NCBI GenBank assembly: GCA_028706105.1
Contig: JAQWCF010000008.1
Location: forward strand, 1-35,000
Origin: Candidatus Margulisiibacteriota bacterium
GTDB lineage: Bacteria; Margulisbacteria; Riflemargulisbacteria; GWF2-35-9; DYQY01
DNA: 35,000 bases
Direction: 5' to 3'
The notes under the pieces: model-generated
What the model was told of the DNA's origin: nothing
The model's input: the letters and a program-made list of their open reading frames with translations, nothing else
The model's database searches: none
Shown: positions 22,429 to 32,545 of the stretch, piece by piece
Layout of the letters: each line of letters starts with the position of its first letter
Numbering within the stretch: position 1 is the stretch's first letter
Made by a program: the position numbers and the translations under genes

Positions 22429-25400
22429 CTATTTTTTCTTTTTAGCTTTAAAGTTTTCTACTATTGCAACAAAGCAAGGTACTACAAATAAAGTTAATAG
22501 TGAAGCTCCAAGTAATCCATATCCAAGGGACATTGCCATAGGCATTAGATATTCATCATAGCCTCCCCAACCATAAATCATCGGTATTACCCCCGCAACA
22601 GTAGTAACTGTTGTTAATATAATCGGTCGTAGTCGACTGACGGCGCCTTCGACAATGCAGTCCATGCAAGCTTCATTTGTTTTTTTACTTATTTTTTTGA
22701 TTTGGCTAACCATTACAAGCGAATCATTAACAACAACACCTGCTAGTCCTACAAACCCAACTAATGCTTGGAATGTTAAAGGTTTTCCATGTAAAGCAAA
22801 AGCAAGAATCACAGGGATTAAACTTAAGGGAATGGCTGTCATTACTAGTAACGGTTCAACTACAGAACCAAACCCAAGTATTAGAATGAAATAAATGCTT
22901 ATTATCGCAATTAGGAAGAGTTTACCGATGTCCACGAAAGAATCCATGGTTGCTTTTCCTTCACCTTTGAATTCAAAGGTCACACTTGGATATTTTTCAG
23001 CGAGGGTAGTGTCGGTGAATTTTTTCACTGTTGTCATAACTTCTAATGGAGTTGTTTTCCCTTTAATTGTATCTCCTTGAATTTTGATTGATCCTAATCT
23101 GTCATAACGAGCTATGCTTGGAACACTGTTTTGAGGTATTAGCGTTGCAAAGTTTTTAATACGGATTAGCTTGCCTTCTCTGTTTGGAACAGGCAAATCT
23201 AGCAGGTCGTTGCTGTCTTTTCTAAACTCTGGTGCTAGTTTAACGATAAGGTTTACATCATCATTGCCTTCTCTAATCGAGGTGATTGTTGTGCCAGAAA
23301 AAGCAGTTCTTAGGGTTGAGGCAACGCTGTAAATATCTAAGACTAACATACTTATTTTTGCATTATCTATGTTTAGTCTTAGTTCTTCCTTGCCGTCTTC
23401 GACATCGTCTTCTATTTCTGTTGTTCCATCAATATTTTTTATAAACAATAAGAGTTCGTTAGCAGCTAAATTCCTTTGCTCTTTATCGTTTGCTAGGAGC
23501 TGAATAGAGATAGGTTTTCCCGATTGGGGTCCACGGGATTGTGTTTCTATAATGACTTTTTCAAATCCTCCGATGTATGGTTTGATGTCTTTTTGTAATT
23601 GAACTATTATTTCTTGTGCTGTTCTATTTCTTTGGTTCAAAGGTGTTAAATAAACGTATAAAATTGCACGATGTGGGTCTGTTCCAAGATTAGACCAATA
23701 AATAGAGGAGTCATAACCAACTCTTCCAGAGGAAGAGTCCAGTTCTTGTTGAGGCAGAGAGGCAATTATTTTTTCAATAGGATTAACCATTTCTAGTGTT
23801 TTTTCTAAAGGAGTTCCAATCGGTGCTTGGAATCTAACTGTGAATTCGGTGGCTCCATTTTTCTCTGCGAAATAAAACGGAATGTATGTTTTGGCGTACC
23901 AGATAGATCCAACAAACATTAAAAAGATGAGGAAGAGGAATTTATATTTATTATCAAGAACTTTGATTAATAATTTTCTATAAACTTTTTCTAAGAAAAT
24001 CATGAATTTCTTCTTGCTGACAATTTTTTCTTGTTTATTTTCGTTATCACTAAGATAACTTGGGAGAACAAATAAAGATTCAAATAAGGATGCTGATAGC
24101 ACTAGAATCACCACCGCTGGTATTGCGTAAATAAATTTACCCATGATTCCTGGCAAGAAAATAAGCGGAAGAAAGGCAACAATAGTTGTAATTGTAGAAA
24201 AACTAACAGGAAAGGCAATATCATAGACAGCGTCCACCATGTCTTTTATCGTTTTCTTGCCTTCTTCTTTAGCTTTGTGGATATTCTCAGCAACTATAAT
24301 GGCATCATCAACCAACATTCCTAGAACAAGAATTAATCCTCCTAGGCTAAGCGCATTGATGGTGAGACCAACTTTTTTGAAAAACAGAAAAGCTAGTAAA
24401 AAGGAGAAGGGGATACCAAAAGATGTCCAAACTGCAGTTTTGAAATCTAGGAATATCCAAAGCAAAGCAAAGACCATAACCATCCCCATTAAGCCGTTGG
24501 AGATAACCATTTGAAGTCTATTTTTTGTATATTGAGACATGTCGTTACTAAGTGAATAGGAAGTTCCTTCTTCCCAATTTGTTTCGTCTAAAACCTTTTT
24601 TATTCTTTTGATAGTTTTGAGAATATCCGCACTTTCTTTTTTGTGGATACATAAAGCAATAGAGTCATTGTTGTTGCTTCGCACATATAAATCTTGCTTT
24701 TTGTAATCCTTAACAACATTGGCAACATCTTTTATTTTTAAGTTATTACCAGAAAAATTTGACCTAATAATAATGTTTTTTATATCATTAGTAGTTTTTA
24801 GTTCTTTTACCGTGATGACACTTTTTTCTTTAGGTTTAGTTTCTAATGTTCCTCCAGAAAGTCTTACATTGTTTGCGTTGATTACGCCTAATAGTTCAGT
24901 TATTGATGTTTCTGTTGATTTTAGTTTAGTAGGATCCACCTCAACCCTTAATTCCTTGTCCCTGTATCCAACTTTGCTGATTTTGCTTACACCAGGCGTT
25001 CTTTTTAGTTTAAGCTCTAGCTTATCTGCCATTTTGCGCAGTACGTCTTCGTTATCGCCTTGTAGGTTTATTTCAATAATAGGGAACATACTAGTTTTGA
25101 TTTCTAAAATACTTGGGCGCTTGAGGATATCTTTTGGTAGATCACTAACTCTGTCTACTGTTTTCTCTATGTCTCTTTTAACATCATAAGCATCTCGTTC
25201 ACTTATATTGCTGTCTATGGCCACAATGACTTGAGAAAGACCTTCTTGGCTAATGGAGGAAATGCTTTCTATGCCCTCTATTTCTTCCAGTGCATCTTCA
25301 ATTATCATTGTGACATTAAGTTCGACGTCAGATGGGGCTGAGCCTGGATAGATAGTTGTTATGACAAGTTGGTTAATGTCTATATTGGGGATGCCTTCTT

Positions 25401-25503
25401 TTTGGATAGTAAAAACAGTGAGTAATCCAGCTAAAAAAATGATGATAACTAATAAGTGTACAAGTAGTTTTCTTTGTAGAAAAAAGTCTATAAGGTATTT
25501 CAT
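22429..25503 (-). CDS. RND-family efflux pump, inner-membrane transporter (AcrB/HAE-1 type)
   Basis: 1024 residues, the full size for a hydrophobe/amphiphile RND pump. Twelve transmembrane helices with two large periplasmic loops; an N-terminal FFLQRKLLVHLLVII helix, then NIDINQLVITTIYPGSAP, and the proton-relay pair D399-D400 in LGMLVDDAIIVAEN (AcrB D407/D408). The second half repeats the fold (FVGLAGVVVNDSLVM, then RLRPIILTTVTTVAG). It should export drugs, bile-like or lipid compounds using the proton gradient. The start has GGGAG 6 bases upstream and lies 2 bases after the TolC-like stop. An operon of this type normally encodes a membrane-fusion protein too; none is present. Substrate unknown. 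Confidence 0.94.
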   Translation of the reverse strand: MKYLIDFFLQRKLLVHLLVIIIFLAGLLTVFTIQKEGIPNIDINQLVITTIYPGSAPSDVELNVTMIIEDALEEIEGIESISSISQEGLSQVIVAIDSNISERDAYDVKRDIEKTVDRVSDLPKDILKRPSILEIKTSMFPIIEINLQGDNEDVLRKMADKLELKLKRTPGVSKISKVGYRDKELRVEVDPTKLKSTETSITELLGVINANNVRLSGGTLETKPKEKSVITVKELKTTNDIKNIIIRSNFSGNNLKIKDVANVVKDYKKQDLYVRSNNNDSIALCIHKKESADILKTIKRIKKVLDETNWEEGTSYSLSNDMSQYTKNRLQMVISNGLMGMVMVFALLWIFLDFKTAVWTSFGIPFSFLLAFLFFKKVGLTINALSLGGLILVLGMLVDDAIIVAENIHKAKEEGKKTIKDMVDAVYDIAFPVSFSTITTIVAFLPLIFLPGIMGKFIYAIPAVVILVLSASLFESLFVLPSYLSDNENKQEKIVSKKKFMIFLEKVYRKLLIKVLDNKYKFLFLIFLMFVGSIWYAKTYIPFYFAEKNGATEFTVRFQAPIGTPLEKTLEMVNPIEKIIASLPQQELDSSSGRVGYDSSIYWSNLGTDPHRAILYVYLTPLNQRNRTAQEIIVQLQKDIKPYIGGFEKVIIETQSRGPQSGKPISIQLLANDKEQRNLAANELLLFIKNIDGTTEIEDDVEDGKEELRLNIDNAKISMLVLDIYSVASTLRTAFSGTTITSIREGNDDVNLIVKLAPEFRKDSNDLLDLPVPNREGKLIRIKNFATLIPQNSVPSIARYDRLGSIKIQGDTIKGKTTPLEVMTTVKKFTDTTLAEKYPSVTFEFKGEGKATMDSFVDIGKLFLIAIISIYFILILGFGSVVEPLLVMTAIPLSLIPVILAFALHGKPLTFQALVGFVGLAGVVVNDSLVMVSQIKKISKKTNEACMDCIVEGAVSRLRPIILTTVTTVAGVIPMIYGWGGYDEYLMPMAMSLGYGLLGASLLTLFVVPCFVAIVENFKAKKKK

Positions 25504-25505
25504 GT

Positions 25506-26936
25506 TTAGCTCCCTATCAATTTATTTATTTTATCTAATAAGCTGTCATTAATGCTTGCTATTGATGCCTTGAGCTTAGCAATTGCGATGATTTTGTTTA
25601 GATGATCTATTTTGCTTTGAGTATATTTTTGTCTAAAATCAGATAAGCTATAGAGGGCTGTTTTCCCTTGAGAAAATCTTTTTGTTTCAATCTCCAGAAT
25701 AGCTTTGGAGTTTTCTGCGATTTGATTAGCATTTTTTTCTATCTTTTGCAGGTTAGCTAGGTTTAACAGATTATTATTGTACTGAGTCTTTAAGGCTTTT
25801 TCTATTTTAAGAATTTCTTGCTTTGTAGATTCTATATTAGATAAAATAACTTTTGTTTGGCCATCGGTGCTATTAGTGCCAAGTGAGGTTGAAAATATTG
25901 CACCTGCAGTATATTCAGACTTAGTTAAGTCAAAGAATGATTCTTGAGAGCTATCAGTGTTTTTGTAGCGGGCAATTTCGCCATAGATAGATAAATCTGG
26001 CATGGTTTCTCTATTTATTTTTTCTAAGTCCAGCTCGTATTGAGCAAGTGTTTTTTCGAAAGTAGAAATTATTCTTAGTTTGGGAAGTGTTTTCATTGGT
26101 TCTTCTTGGCAAAAACTTTCGCATATTTCAGGACGCTTTGGAAGGTTTTCCCATTTCATTTCAGCCACAAAATTGTCACCCATTTTTTGATAGATTGTTG
26201 AGGCTAGGGCGTTCCATGCGTAGAGCGTGTCATTCAGCGCATTGCGATAAATAAGTACGGCATTTTCTGCTTGAAGTAAGTCTGTTTTTAATGCTGCATC
26301 ATTGCGATATTTTTCTTTCACTTCTTCGTGTAGGTTGGTTGCATTTTTATAACTTATATTTAAAGGTTCCAAGGCAAGAGTTAGTGAGAGCCAATCATAG
26401 TATAAATTGAGAGAATCAAGGAAATATTTTTCTTCTGCTTCTTTGATGGATAGTTCAATTATTTCTTTTTGGATGTTTAATCTTTTAAGTGGCATGTTGC
26501 TGTAGACGCCCATATTATCTTTTAAAAGAGGTTGAGTTGCCCTAAGGGTTAAGGAAGGATTGATTTGAGAAAGATTCCTAGTAGACATTTTGGAGCTATT
26601 ATCAACTCTAACATACGTTAGACTGAGATTGGTCCCAGTGTCTTCTAGTTTTTTTGTAACTCCTAAACTGCCAACTATCGTATTAATGTTTTCTAGTTTA
26701 GATGGAACAGAAGGCTGTTCTTCTTGGTTAGTATATTGAAGCGAAGCTGATAGTCTTGGGTCGTACATAGCTTGCAATGATTGTAGCGAACCTTCAATGC
26801 TTTGTGCATTAAGAAAGAGTTGCATGTAGGCAGGGTCATTTTGGGTTATTTTTAGCAAATAATCTTTGAGTGATAGGTCAGACGAGAAGGTAAAACATCC
26901 GAGAAGTAGTAGTGTTGTGATTTTGATTTTATTCAT
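25506..26936 (-). CDS. TolC-family outer-membrane efflux channel
   Basis: 476 residues from the ATG at 26936, with a signal peptide (MNKIKITTLLLLGCFTFSS). The rest is helical with heptad-like repeats and two internally related halves, as in TolC: ALESLY-type strands around PSLTLRATQPLL and EYTAGAIFSTSLG, and long helices such as ALKTDLLQAENAVLIYRNAL and RFSQGKTALYSLSDFRQ. It should trimerise as the exit duct for the RND pump encoded next to it. The 26966 start is not used, since GGAG sits 6 bases before 26936 and the start overlaps the tetR stop. Operon order tetR-tolC-acrB. Confidence 0.9.
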   Translation of the reverse strand: MNKIKITTLLLLGCFTFSSDLSLKDYLLKITQNDPAYMQLFLNAQSIEGSLQSLQAMYDPRLSASLQYTNQEEQPSVPSKLENINTIVGSLGVTKKLEDTGTNLSLTYVRVDNSSKMSTRNLSQINPSLTLRATQPLLKDNMGVYSNMPLKRLNIQKEIIELSIKEAEEKYFLDSLNLYYDWLSLTLALEPLNISYKNATNLHEEVKEKYRNDAALKTDLLQAENAVLIYRNALNDTLYAWNALASTIYQKMGDNFVAEMKWENLPKRPEICESFCQEEPMKTLPKLRIISTFEKTLAQYELDLEKINRETMPDLSIYGEIARYKNTDSSQESFFDLTKSEYTAGAIFSTSLGTNSTDGQTKVILSNIESTKQEILKIEKALKTQYNNNLLNLANLQKIEKNANQIAENSKAILEIETKRFSQGKTALYSLSDFRQKYTQSKIDHLNKIIAIAKLKASIASINDSLLDKINKLIGS

Positions 26937-27519
26937 TAATTTTCTCCTTTGGTGGTAATGATCCATATAAAAAAATATTTATTGTTTCTATTAGTTCTTC
27001 TTCTAATGGTTGTTTTCCTAAGATATAAGATTTTATAAATAAGTAGGAAAAAACAGACATAAAAAAGCTCAAGAGCAGGGATTTAGGGTTTGTTTTTTTG
27101 ATTTTACCCTCATCAATAAAACTTTGGATTTTATCAAGCAGCGTGGTTGAGTTGTTTTTGATTCTTTCAGTGAGCAATAGTTGAAAATAATTTCCTTTAA
27201 ATTCTAAAAAATCAATCATGCGTAGTTTCATCGTATCTATATCAAAGGCCGACAGAAAGGTTATCGAAAGTTTTTTGAACAATATTTCTGGTTCACTTTC
27301 TTCTTTAAGCATAAGGCTTAATTCTTCGAAAAAAACATCAAAAGGGATTGCTTGATTCAATACTTCTTTGAATAAATCTTCCTTACTTATGAAACAGGAA
27401 TAAATCCCGCCTTGTGAAACGCCGCAAGTATTTGTAATGTCGCGCATGCTTGTTCCGTGGAATCCTCTGTCTAGAAATCTTTTTTTAGCTGCAATCAGAA
27501 TAGTTTCTTTAGTTCCCAT
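26929..27519 (-). CDS. TetR-family transcriptional repressor of the efflux operon
   Basis: 196 residues. The N-terminal helix-turn-helix is clear (FLDRGFHGTSMRDITNTCG then VSQGGIYSCFISKEDLF, residues about 15-50). The C-terminal domain (about 60-196) is helical and would bind an effector, probably a pump substrate. The ATG has GGAG 6 bases upstream. It is the first gene of its operon with tolC (8-base overlap) and acrB, so it probably represses itself and the pump. A GAGCG-TT-CGCTC palindrome lies 14 bases before the start. Confidence 0.93.
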   Translation of the reverse strand: MGTKETILIAAKKRFLDRGFHGTSMRDITNTCGVSQGGIYSCFISKEDLFKEVLNQAIPFDVFFEELSLMLKEESEPEILFKKLSITFLSAFDIDTMKLRMIDFLEFKGNYFQLLLTERIKNNSTTLLDKIQSFIDEGKIKKTNPKSLLLSFFMSVFSYLFIKSYILGKQPLEEELIETINIFLYGSLPPKEKINE

Positions 27520-27533
27520 TATTTCTCCATGGC

Positions 27534-27545
27534 GAGCGTTCGCTC
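27534..27545. promoter_or_regulatory. Candidate operator of the TetR-family regulator
   Basis: GAGCG TT CGCTC, an inverted repeat that stands out in AT-rich surroundings. It lies just upstream of the tetR ribosome site, where a bound repressor would block transcription. Three direct AAGATTTT repeats (27550, 27565, 27584) follow. Confidence 0.45.
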
Positions 27546-27604
27546 TCGGAAGATTTTACGTCTTAAGATTTTTAAAATCAAGCAAGATTTTGTCAGCGTA
27601 TATT

Positions 27605-27623
27605 GATAATTTATGTTATTATC
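27605..27623. promoter_or_regulatory. 19-bp inverted repeat with Fur-box-like arms
   Basis: GATAAT-N7-ATTATC upstream of the AEC permease gene. The arms match the outer arms of the Fur consensus; the centre does not. It could serve either divergent gene. Confidence 0.3.
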
Positions 27624-27656
27624 ATTGCGATATGGGAAAATAGATAGGAGAAGAAG

Positions 27657-28538
27657 ATGTCATTATCTGTAAGCATTTTGATGTTGGTTGCTTATACGGT
27701 TATCGGGTATGTAGCATCTTTTAAATTATCTTTTAAGTATTTTAAAAAACTGCAATTTTTTATCTTTAATTTGGTTATGTCTCCTTATATTTTCTTGAAT
27801 ATTTTTAATTATTTAACTATTGATTTCTTTTTTGCTAATTATTGGATAATTATTGCACAGAGTTGGTTTATATTCTTGGCTATAATAACTTTTCGTTATG
27901 TGAAATCCAAACGAGGTAATGTTGATTTTAATATGCTAGCTTTTCAAAATGCTGGATTTTTGACTTTGCCAATCATTGCCGCTATGCCAAATAGCGAGCA
28001 TCTCAAGGTTTTATTGTTTATGTATATGATTGGATTTAACCTATCAGTTTTCTCTATCGGAGCTATGGTGTTAAGCGAGAAGAGAAATTATCGAGGGATG
28101 TTCAATTTGCCTTTTTTTGCGAGTGTCCTTCCCATAATTTTAGTTTTTATAGGCTTTGGCGGGGTTAAAATGCCAGCTTTATTACTGCTAGAGGATTTTC
28201 TTGGATTGCTTCTTATTCCTGGTGCTTTGTTTTTCTTTGGCGGGGTAATTAGACATAGCATGATTGGGAAAAAATCAGTTTTCAGCGGTGACATGCTTAG
28301 AATAATTTTAATCAAGTATTTGTTTTTTCCTGCGACAACATTGTTATTAATATACTTTTTTAAGTTTGATAAACTAGTTGCAATTCTTTTAATTATTCAA
28401 AGTTTGATGCCACCTGCAGTGAATTTGATATTGCTCCCGAGTTCAGACGAGGATAAAGATCAAATGAGCGCACAGATGGGGTTTTTGTATATTGTTTTTA
28501 TGATTGGAGCATTGGCTTTTGCAGTGTGTCAGCTGTAG
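27657..28538 (+). CDS. AEC-family (auxin efflux carrier-like) permease
   Basis: 293 residues, about ten hydrophobic helices in two halves. The first half carries FQNAGFLTLPI (the crossover N-A-G-F segment) and the second IQSLMPPAVNLILL, both typical of AEC transporters, which in bacteria move organic acids such as malate or other anions. Substrate not predictable. The ATG has TAGGAG 7-8 bases upstream. It is divergent from tetR and transcribed alone; a Fur-like inverted repeat lies upstream. It could instead belong to the efflux regulation unit, sharing the promoter region with tetR. Confidence 0.85.
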   Translation: MSLSVSILMLVAYTVIGYVASFKLSFKYFKKLQFFIFNLVMSPYIFLNIFNYLTIDFFFANYWIIIAQSWFIFLAIITFRYVKSKRGNVDFNMLAFQNAGFLTLPIIAAMPNSEHLKVLLFMYMIGFNLSVFSIGAMVLSEKRNYRGMFNLPFFASVLPIILVFIGFGGVKMPALLLLEDFLGLLLIPGALFFFGGVIRHSMIGKKSVFSGDMLRIILIKYLFFPATTLLLIYFFKFDKLVAILLIIQSLMPPAVNLILLPSSDEDKDQMSAQMGFLYIVFMIGALAFAVCQL

Positions 28539-28697
28539 TCCGATTGCTTTTTTGACATTTAATATTATCTATTAATTTCTTTTGATGTTTTTATTTTTAT
28601 TAAATGGGAATAGTAAATGTGATAGTAAGCAAAAGCTTAAAAGTATTTTGTCTGGGGTTTGACAATTAATAGTGAATAAAATAAAGGAATAGGTGTG

Positions 28698-30143
28698 ATG
28701 AGTTTTAAAATAATAGCGATGAACAATAGCAAGAAGCTTGTATCTTTATCTGATTTGCCACAACCAATTTCGATTAAAGATGTTCATCAAGGAGTAGCAG
28801 GTTTATTGAGAGTTGCACAAGAAAGAATAACACAGAAAGTCCAAGGTATTAAGAATGGTAACAATGAGAAGATAGCAATTAATCAAGCCGGAGCAATAGC
28901 GGTTGAATGCGGAGCGGGTGTTTTGCTTGAAATAAAGAATGCTGATACTGGTACTAAGATAAAATTTAAGAATATTTCAGAAGTTTTTAAATATCTTTTA
29001 GCAGAAGACAACAACTCACCAGAAAAAATTAATGACATGTTATTGGTTGCAAGGTTTGCAAATGCTACATGGAAGGCAGGTCAACCTTTGCGAGGTCTGC
29101 AAAGGATGCAAAAATCTAATTATATTCCAGCTTCTATGCTTTCAACAGAAGAGCTTGAAAAAGATTTTGTGCAGATTAAAGCAGCTACTAAGTGTTTGTA
29201 TGAGGAGATGTTAGCTAGAGCAGGCGGGGAAGAGGCATTAAACAAACTGTCTGCTGAGAATCAATTGGAAATTTTAAAAGAAATGATGCAGGACTTAGGC
29301 TTTGCTAAGAAAATTGGGGAACATTTAAATAATCAGTATTACTTAGGGATTGGAGCAACACCTCCTCAGTTTCTAGATGATGTGCCTGGTCCAGGTAAAG
29401 TGAACCAGATGATAGAGGACGAGGCAGTTAGGGTATATCTGCAGTTTGAGCTCGACAAGGCCTTGTCGACACTGAAGGAGGTGACTCCTGACGATTTAAG
29501 GCAGTTGCAGTGGTTAGGAAATAGAGTAATCGAGGGACATATGGGGCAATATCGAACAGATGGGATTAGACCTTATTTTGTGCATCAGATTCATCTATTG
29601 CGAGTGATGCATGAATTTTTTGGAGTACATAGCCCATTATTAGCAAAAATCCTTTTATTACACGATACTCGTGAAGATAGACCAGATGCTTATAAAGATA
29701 TTAAGGTAGAGATTGAAAAAATGGCTGCTGAAACAGAACCTACTGCCGATAATATTCAGTTTGGAAAAATTAGGCTGGGAGTAAGGATTTTAACAAATGA
29801 TTATGATGATCCAGAAATGGTGCAATATTTAGCAAGGTTAAGTGACCCTAGAATTGCTTTTAATAAAGATGCAGTAGATTATAAAAGCGATAAACCAGTG
29901 GGTTATTATGTTAATTATACTGATAATGATATTACATTGTTTCAGTTAGCAAAAGTTATCGATATAGTTGGCAATGGAGTTGATAGTCAATCGACTACTC
30001 CAGATTTTATACTAAAAACAAGAGCAAAAATCGATAAATATAGAGCAGGGTTTATTGATAATTCAACTTATTTAGATCAAGGATATAAAGGGAAGTTTAA
30101 TTTGTTTTATAGATTATTTGTTAAAGGTTTAGCGGGAACCTAG
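28698..30143 (+). CDS. HD-domain protein related to SpoT/MESH1 hydrolases, with an unknown N-terminal region
   Basis: 481 residues. The C-terminal half (about 270-450) reads like the HD domain of SpoT-type (p)ppGpp hydrolases: RTDGIRPYFVHQIHLLRVM with H296, LLLHDTRED with H322, D323, E326 and D327, and a late KVIDIVGN with D422 and N426 that resembles the K-L-x-D-x3-N element. There is no synthetase, TGS or ACT domain. Residues 1-270 are soluble and I do not recognise them; the segment at 118-165 (ARFANATWKAGQPLRGL...) has a weak likeness to RyR-type domains. Expected to hydrolyse a nucleotide phosphate. I use the ATG at 28698 (AAAGGA 9 bases upstream); a GTG precedes it. Monocistronic. Confidence 0.75.
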   Translation: MSFKIIAMNNSKKLVSLSDLPQPISIKDVHQGVAGLLRVAQERITQKVQGIKNGNNEKIAINQAGAIAVECGAGVLLEIKNADTGTKIKFKNISEVFKYLLAEDNNSPEKINDMLLVARFANATWKAGQPLRGLQRMQKSNYIPASMLSTEELEKDFVQIKAATKCLYEEMLARAGGEEALNKLSAENQLEILKEMMQDLGFAKKIGEHLNNQYYLGIGATPPQFLDDVPGPGKVNQMIEDEAVRVYLQFELDKALSTLKEVTPDDLRQLQWLGNRVIEGHMGQYRTDGIRPYFVHQIHLLRVMHEFFGVHSPLLAKILLLHDTREDRPDAYKDIKVEIEKMAAETEPTADNIQFGKIRLGVRILTNDYDDPEMVQYLARLSDPRIAFNKDAVDYKSDKPVGYYVNYTDNDITLFQLAKVIDIVGNGVDSQSTTPDFILKTRAKIDKYRAGFIDNSTYLDQGYKGKFNLFYRLFVKGLAGT

Positions 30144-30149
30144 TTGTTA

Positions 30150-30947
30150 TTAACACTGAACTTCAAAGTCCTTAAACCCACTGTAGTATTTGACGACTCG
30201 TGGTTTTAGAAAACGTGGGATTAATAGATTTGCATAGTAAAGTAGCTTATTTTTAGTGCCAGGTATAATTATAACTTTCTTTTTCATCATATTTTTATAG
30301 GTTATTCTGGCAACATCCTCTGCTGTCATTTTAATTTTATTATGAGACTTAAATTTGTAGTTAGCACGTTTTCCAAAGTTGCTTTCAGTGGGACCAGGGC
30401 AGAGACAACTAACCTTTATTCCTAGACAACGGACTTCTTCGTTAAGTGCTTCCGAGAAACTCACCACATAAGCTTTGCTAGCGAAGTAAGTATCCATGAA
30501 TGGTCCAGGGTAGAAAGCTGCCATGGAGCCAACATTTAATATTTGCCCTGATTTTTTTTGTATCATAGCAGGCAGAAATAGCTTTGTGAGATGAGTTAGT
30601 GCTGTGATGTTGAGTGTGATTAATTCTAGGTCTGTTTGTGTGTCTGTATGAGCAAAGAACCCATAGTTACCAAATCCGGCATTGTTCACCAGAATGTTAA
30701 TTTCTAGGTTTTGTTTTTCACATTCTTGAAATAGTTGGTTTGCAGAATCAGTTAAGGTCAAATCTTGAGCAATAGTTATTACTTCTACTGGATACTGTTT
30801 CCTTATTTGTTTGGCAGTTTCTTCTAGTGTTTCTTTTTTTCTAGATACAAGAATTAGATTATGCCCATGTCTAGCAAACTCATAGGCCAGAGCAAGTCCT
30901 ATGCCACAAGATCCGCCAGTAATTAATGTGTAGTTTTTATTGTCCAT
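30150..30947 (-). CDS. Short-chain dehydrogenase/reductase (classical SDR)
   Basis: 265 residues. NAD(P)-binding TGGSCGIG (10-17), NNAGFG (88-93) and the catalytic S141, Y154 and K158 (YFASK) are all present. The arrangement resembles DltE/YqjQ-type SDRs with a C-terminal amphipathic tail (YYANLLIPRFLKPRVVKYYS), which may bind membrane. Substrate unknown; may act on a lipid. The ATG has no ribosome site and a TACAAT box 8 bases upstream. Convergent with the HD gene, 6 bases between the ends. Confidence 0.9.
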   Translation of the reverse strand: MDNKNYTLITGGSCGIGLALAYEFARHGHNLILVSRKKETLEETAKQIRKQYPVEVITIAQDLTLTDSANQLFQECEKQNLEINILVNNAGFGNYGFFAHTDTQTDLELITLNITALTHLTKLFLPAMIQKKSGQILNVGSMAAFYPGPFMDTYFASKAYVVSFSEALNEEVRCLGIKVSCLCPGPTESNFGKRANYKFKSHNKIKMTAEDVARITYKNMMKKKVIIIPGTKNKLLYYANLLIPRFLKPRVVKYYSGFKDFEVQC

Positions 30948-30955
30948 CAGCTCTG

Positions 30956-30985
30956 ATTGTACAACTTTTATCCTTCTTGTTTCAA
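30956..30985 (-). promoter_or_regulatory. Promoter of the SDR gene (leaderless candidate)
   Basis: Minus-strand TTGAAA (30985-30980), 18-base spacer, TACAAT (30961-30956), then 8 bases to the ATG. The predicted leader is only 0-2 bases. Best-supported of the leaderless set because both promoter boxes are recognisable. Confidence 0.6.
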
Positions 30986-31009
30986 CTTATAATAAACATT
31001 TTATTTTTG

Positions 31010-32481
<1,472 letters not shown>

Positions 32482-32545
32482 CAAAGATTAAAACAGACCT
32501 CTGTCTTATTTGGTAGGAGGTGTTTTAAATAGAAAGGAATATGTC

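Noticed and set aside
24719-25189. Long plus-strand frame opposite the RND gene
   Set aside because: Its Ser/Leu-rich composition is that of the antisense of a coding region; the RND protein is complete on the other strand.
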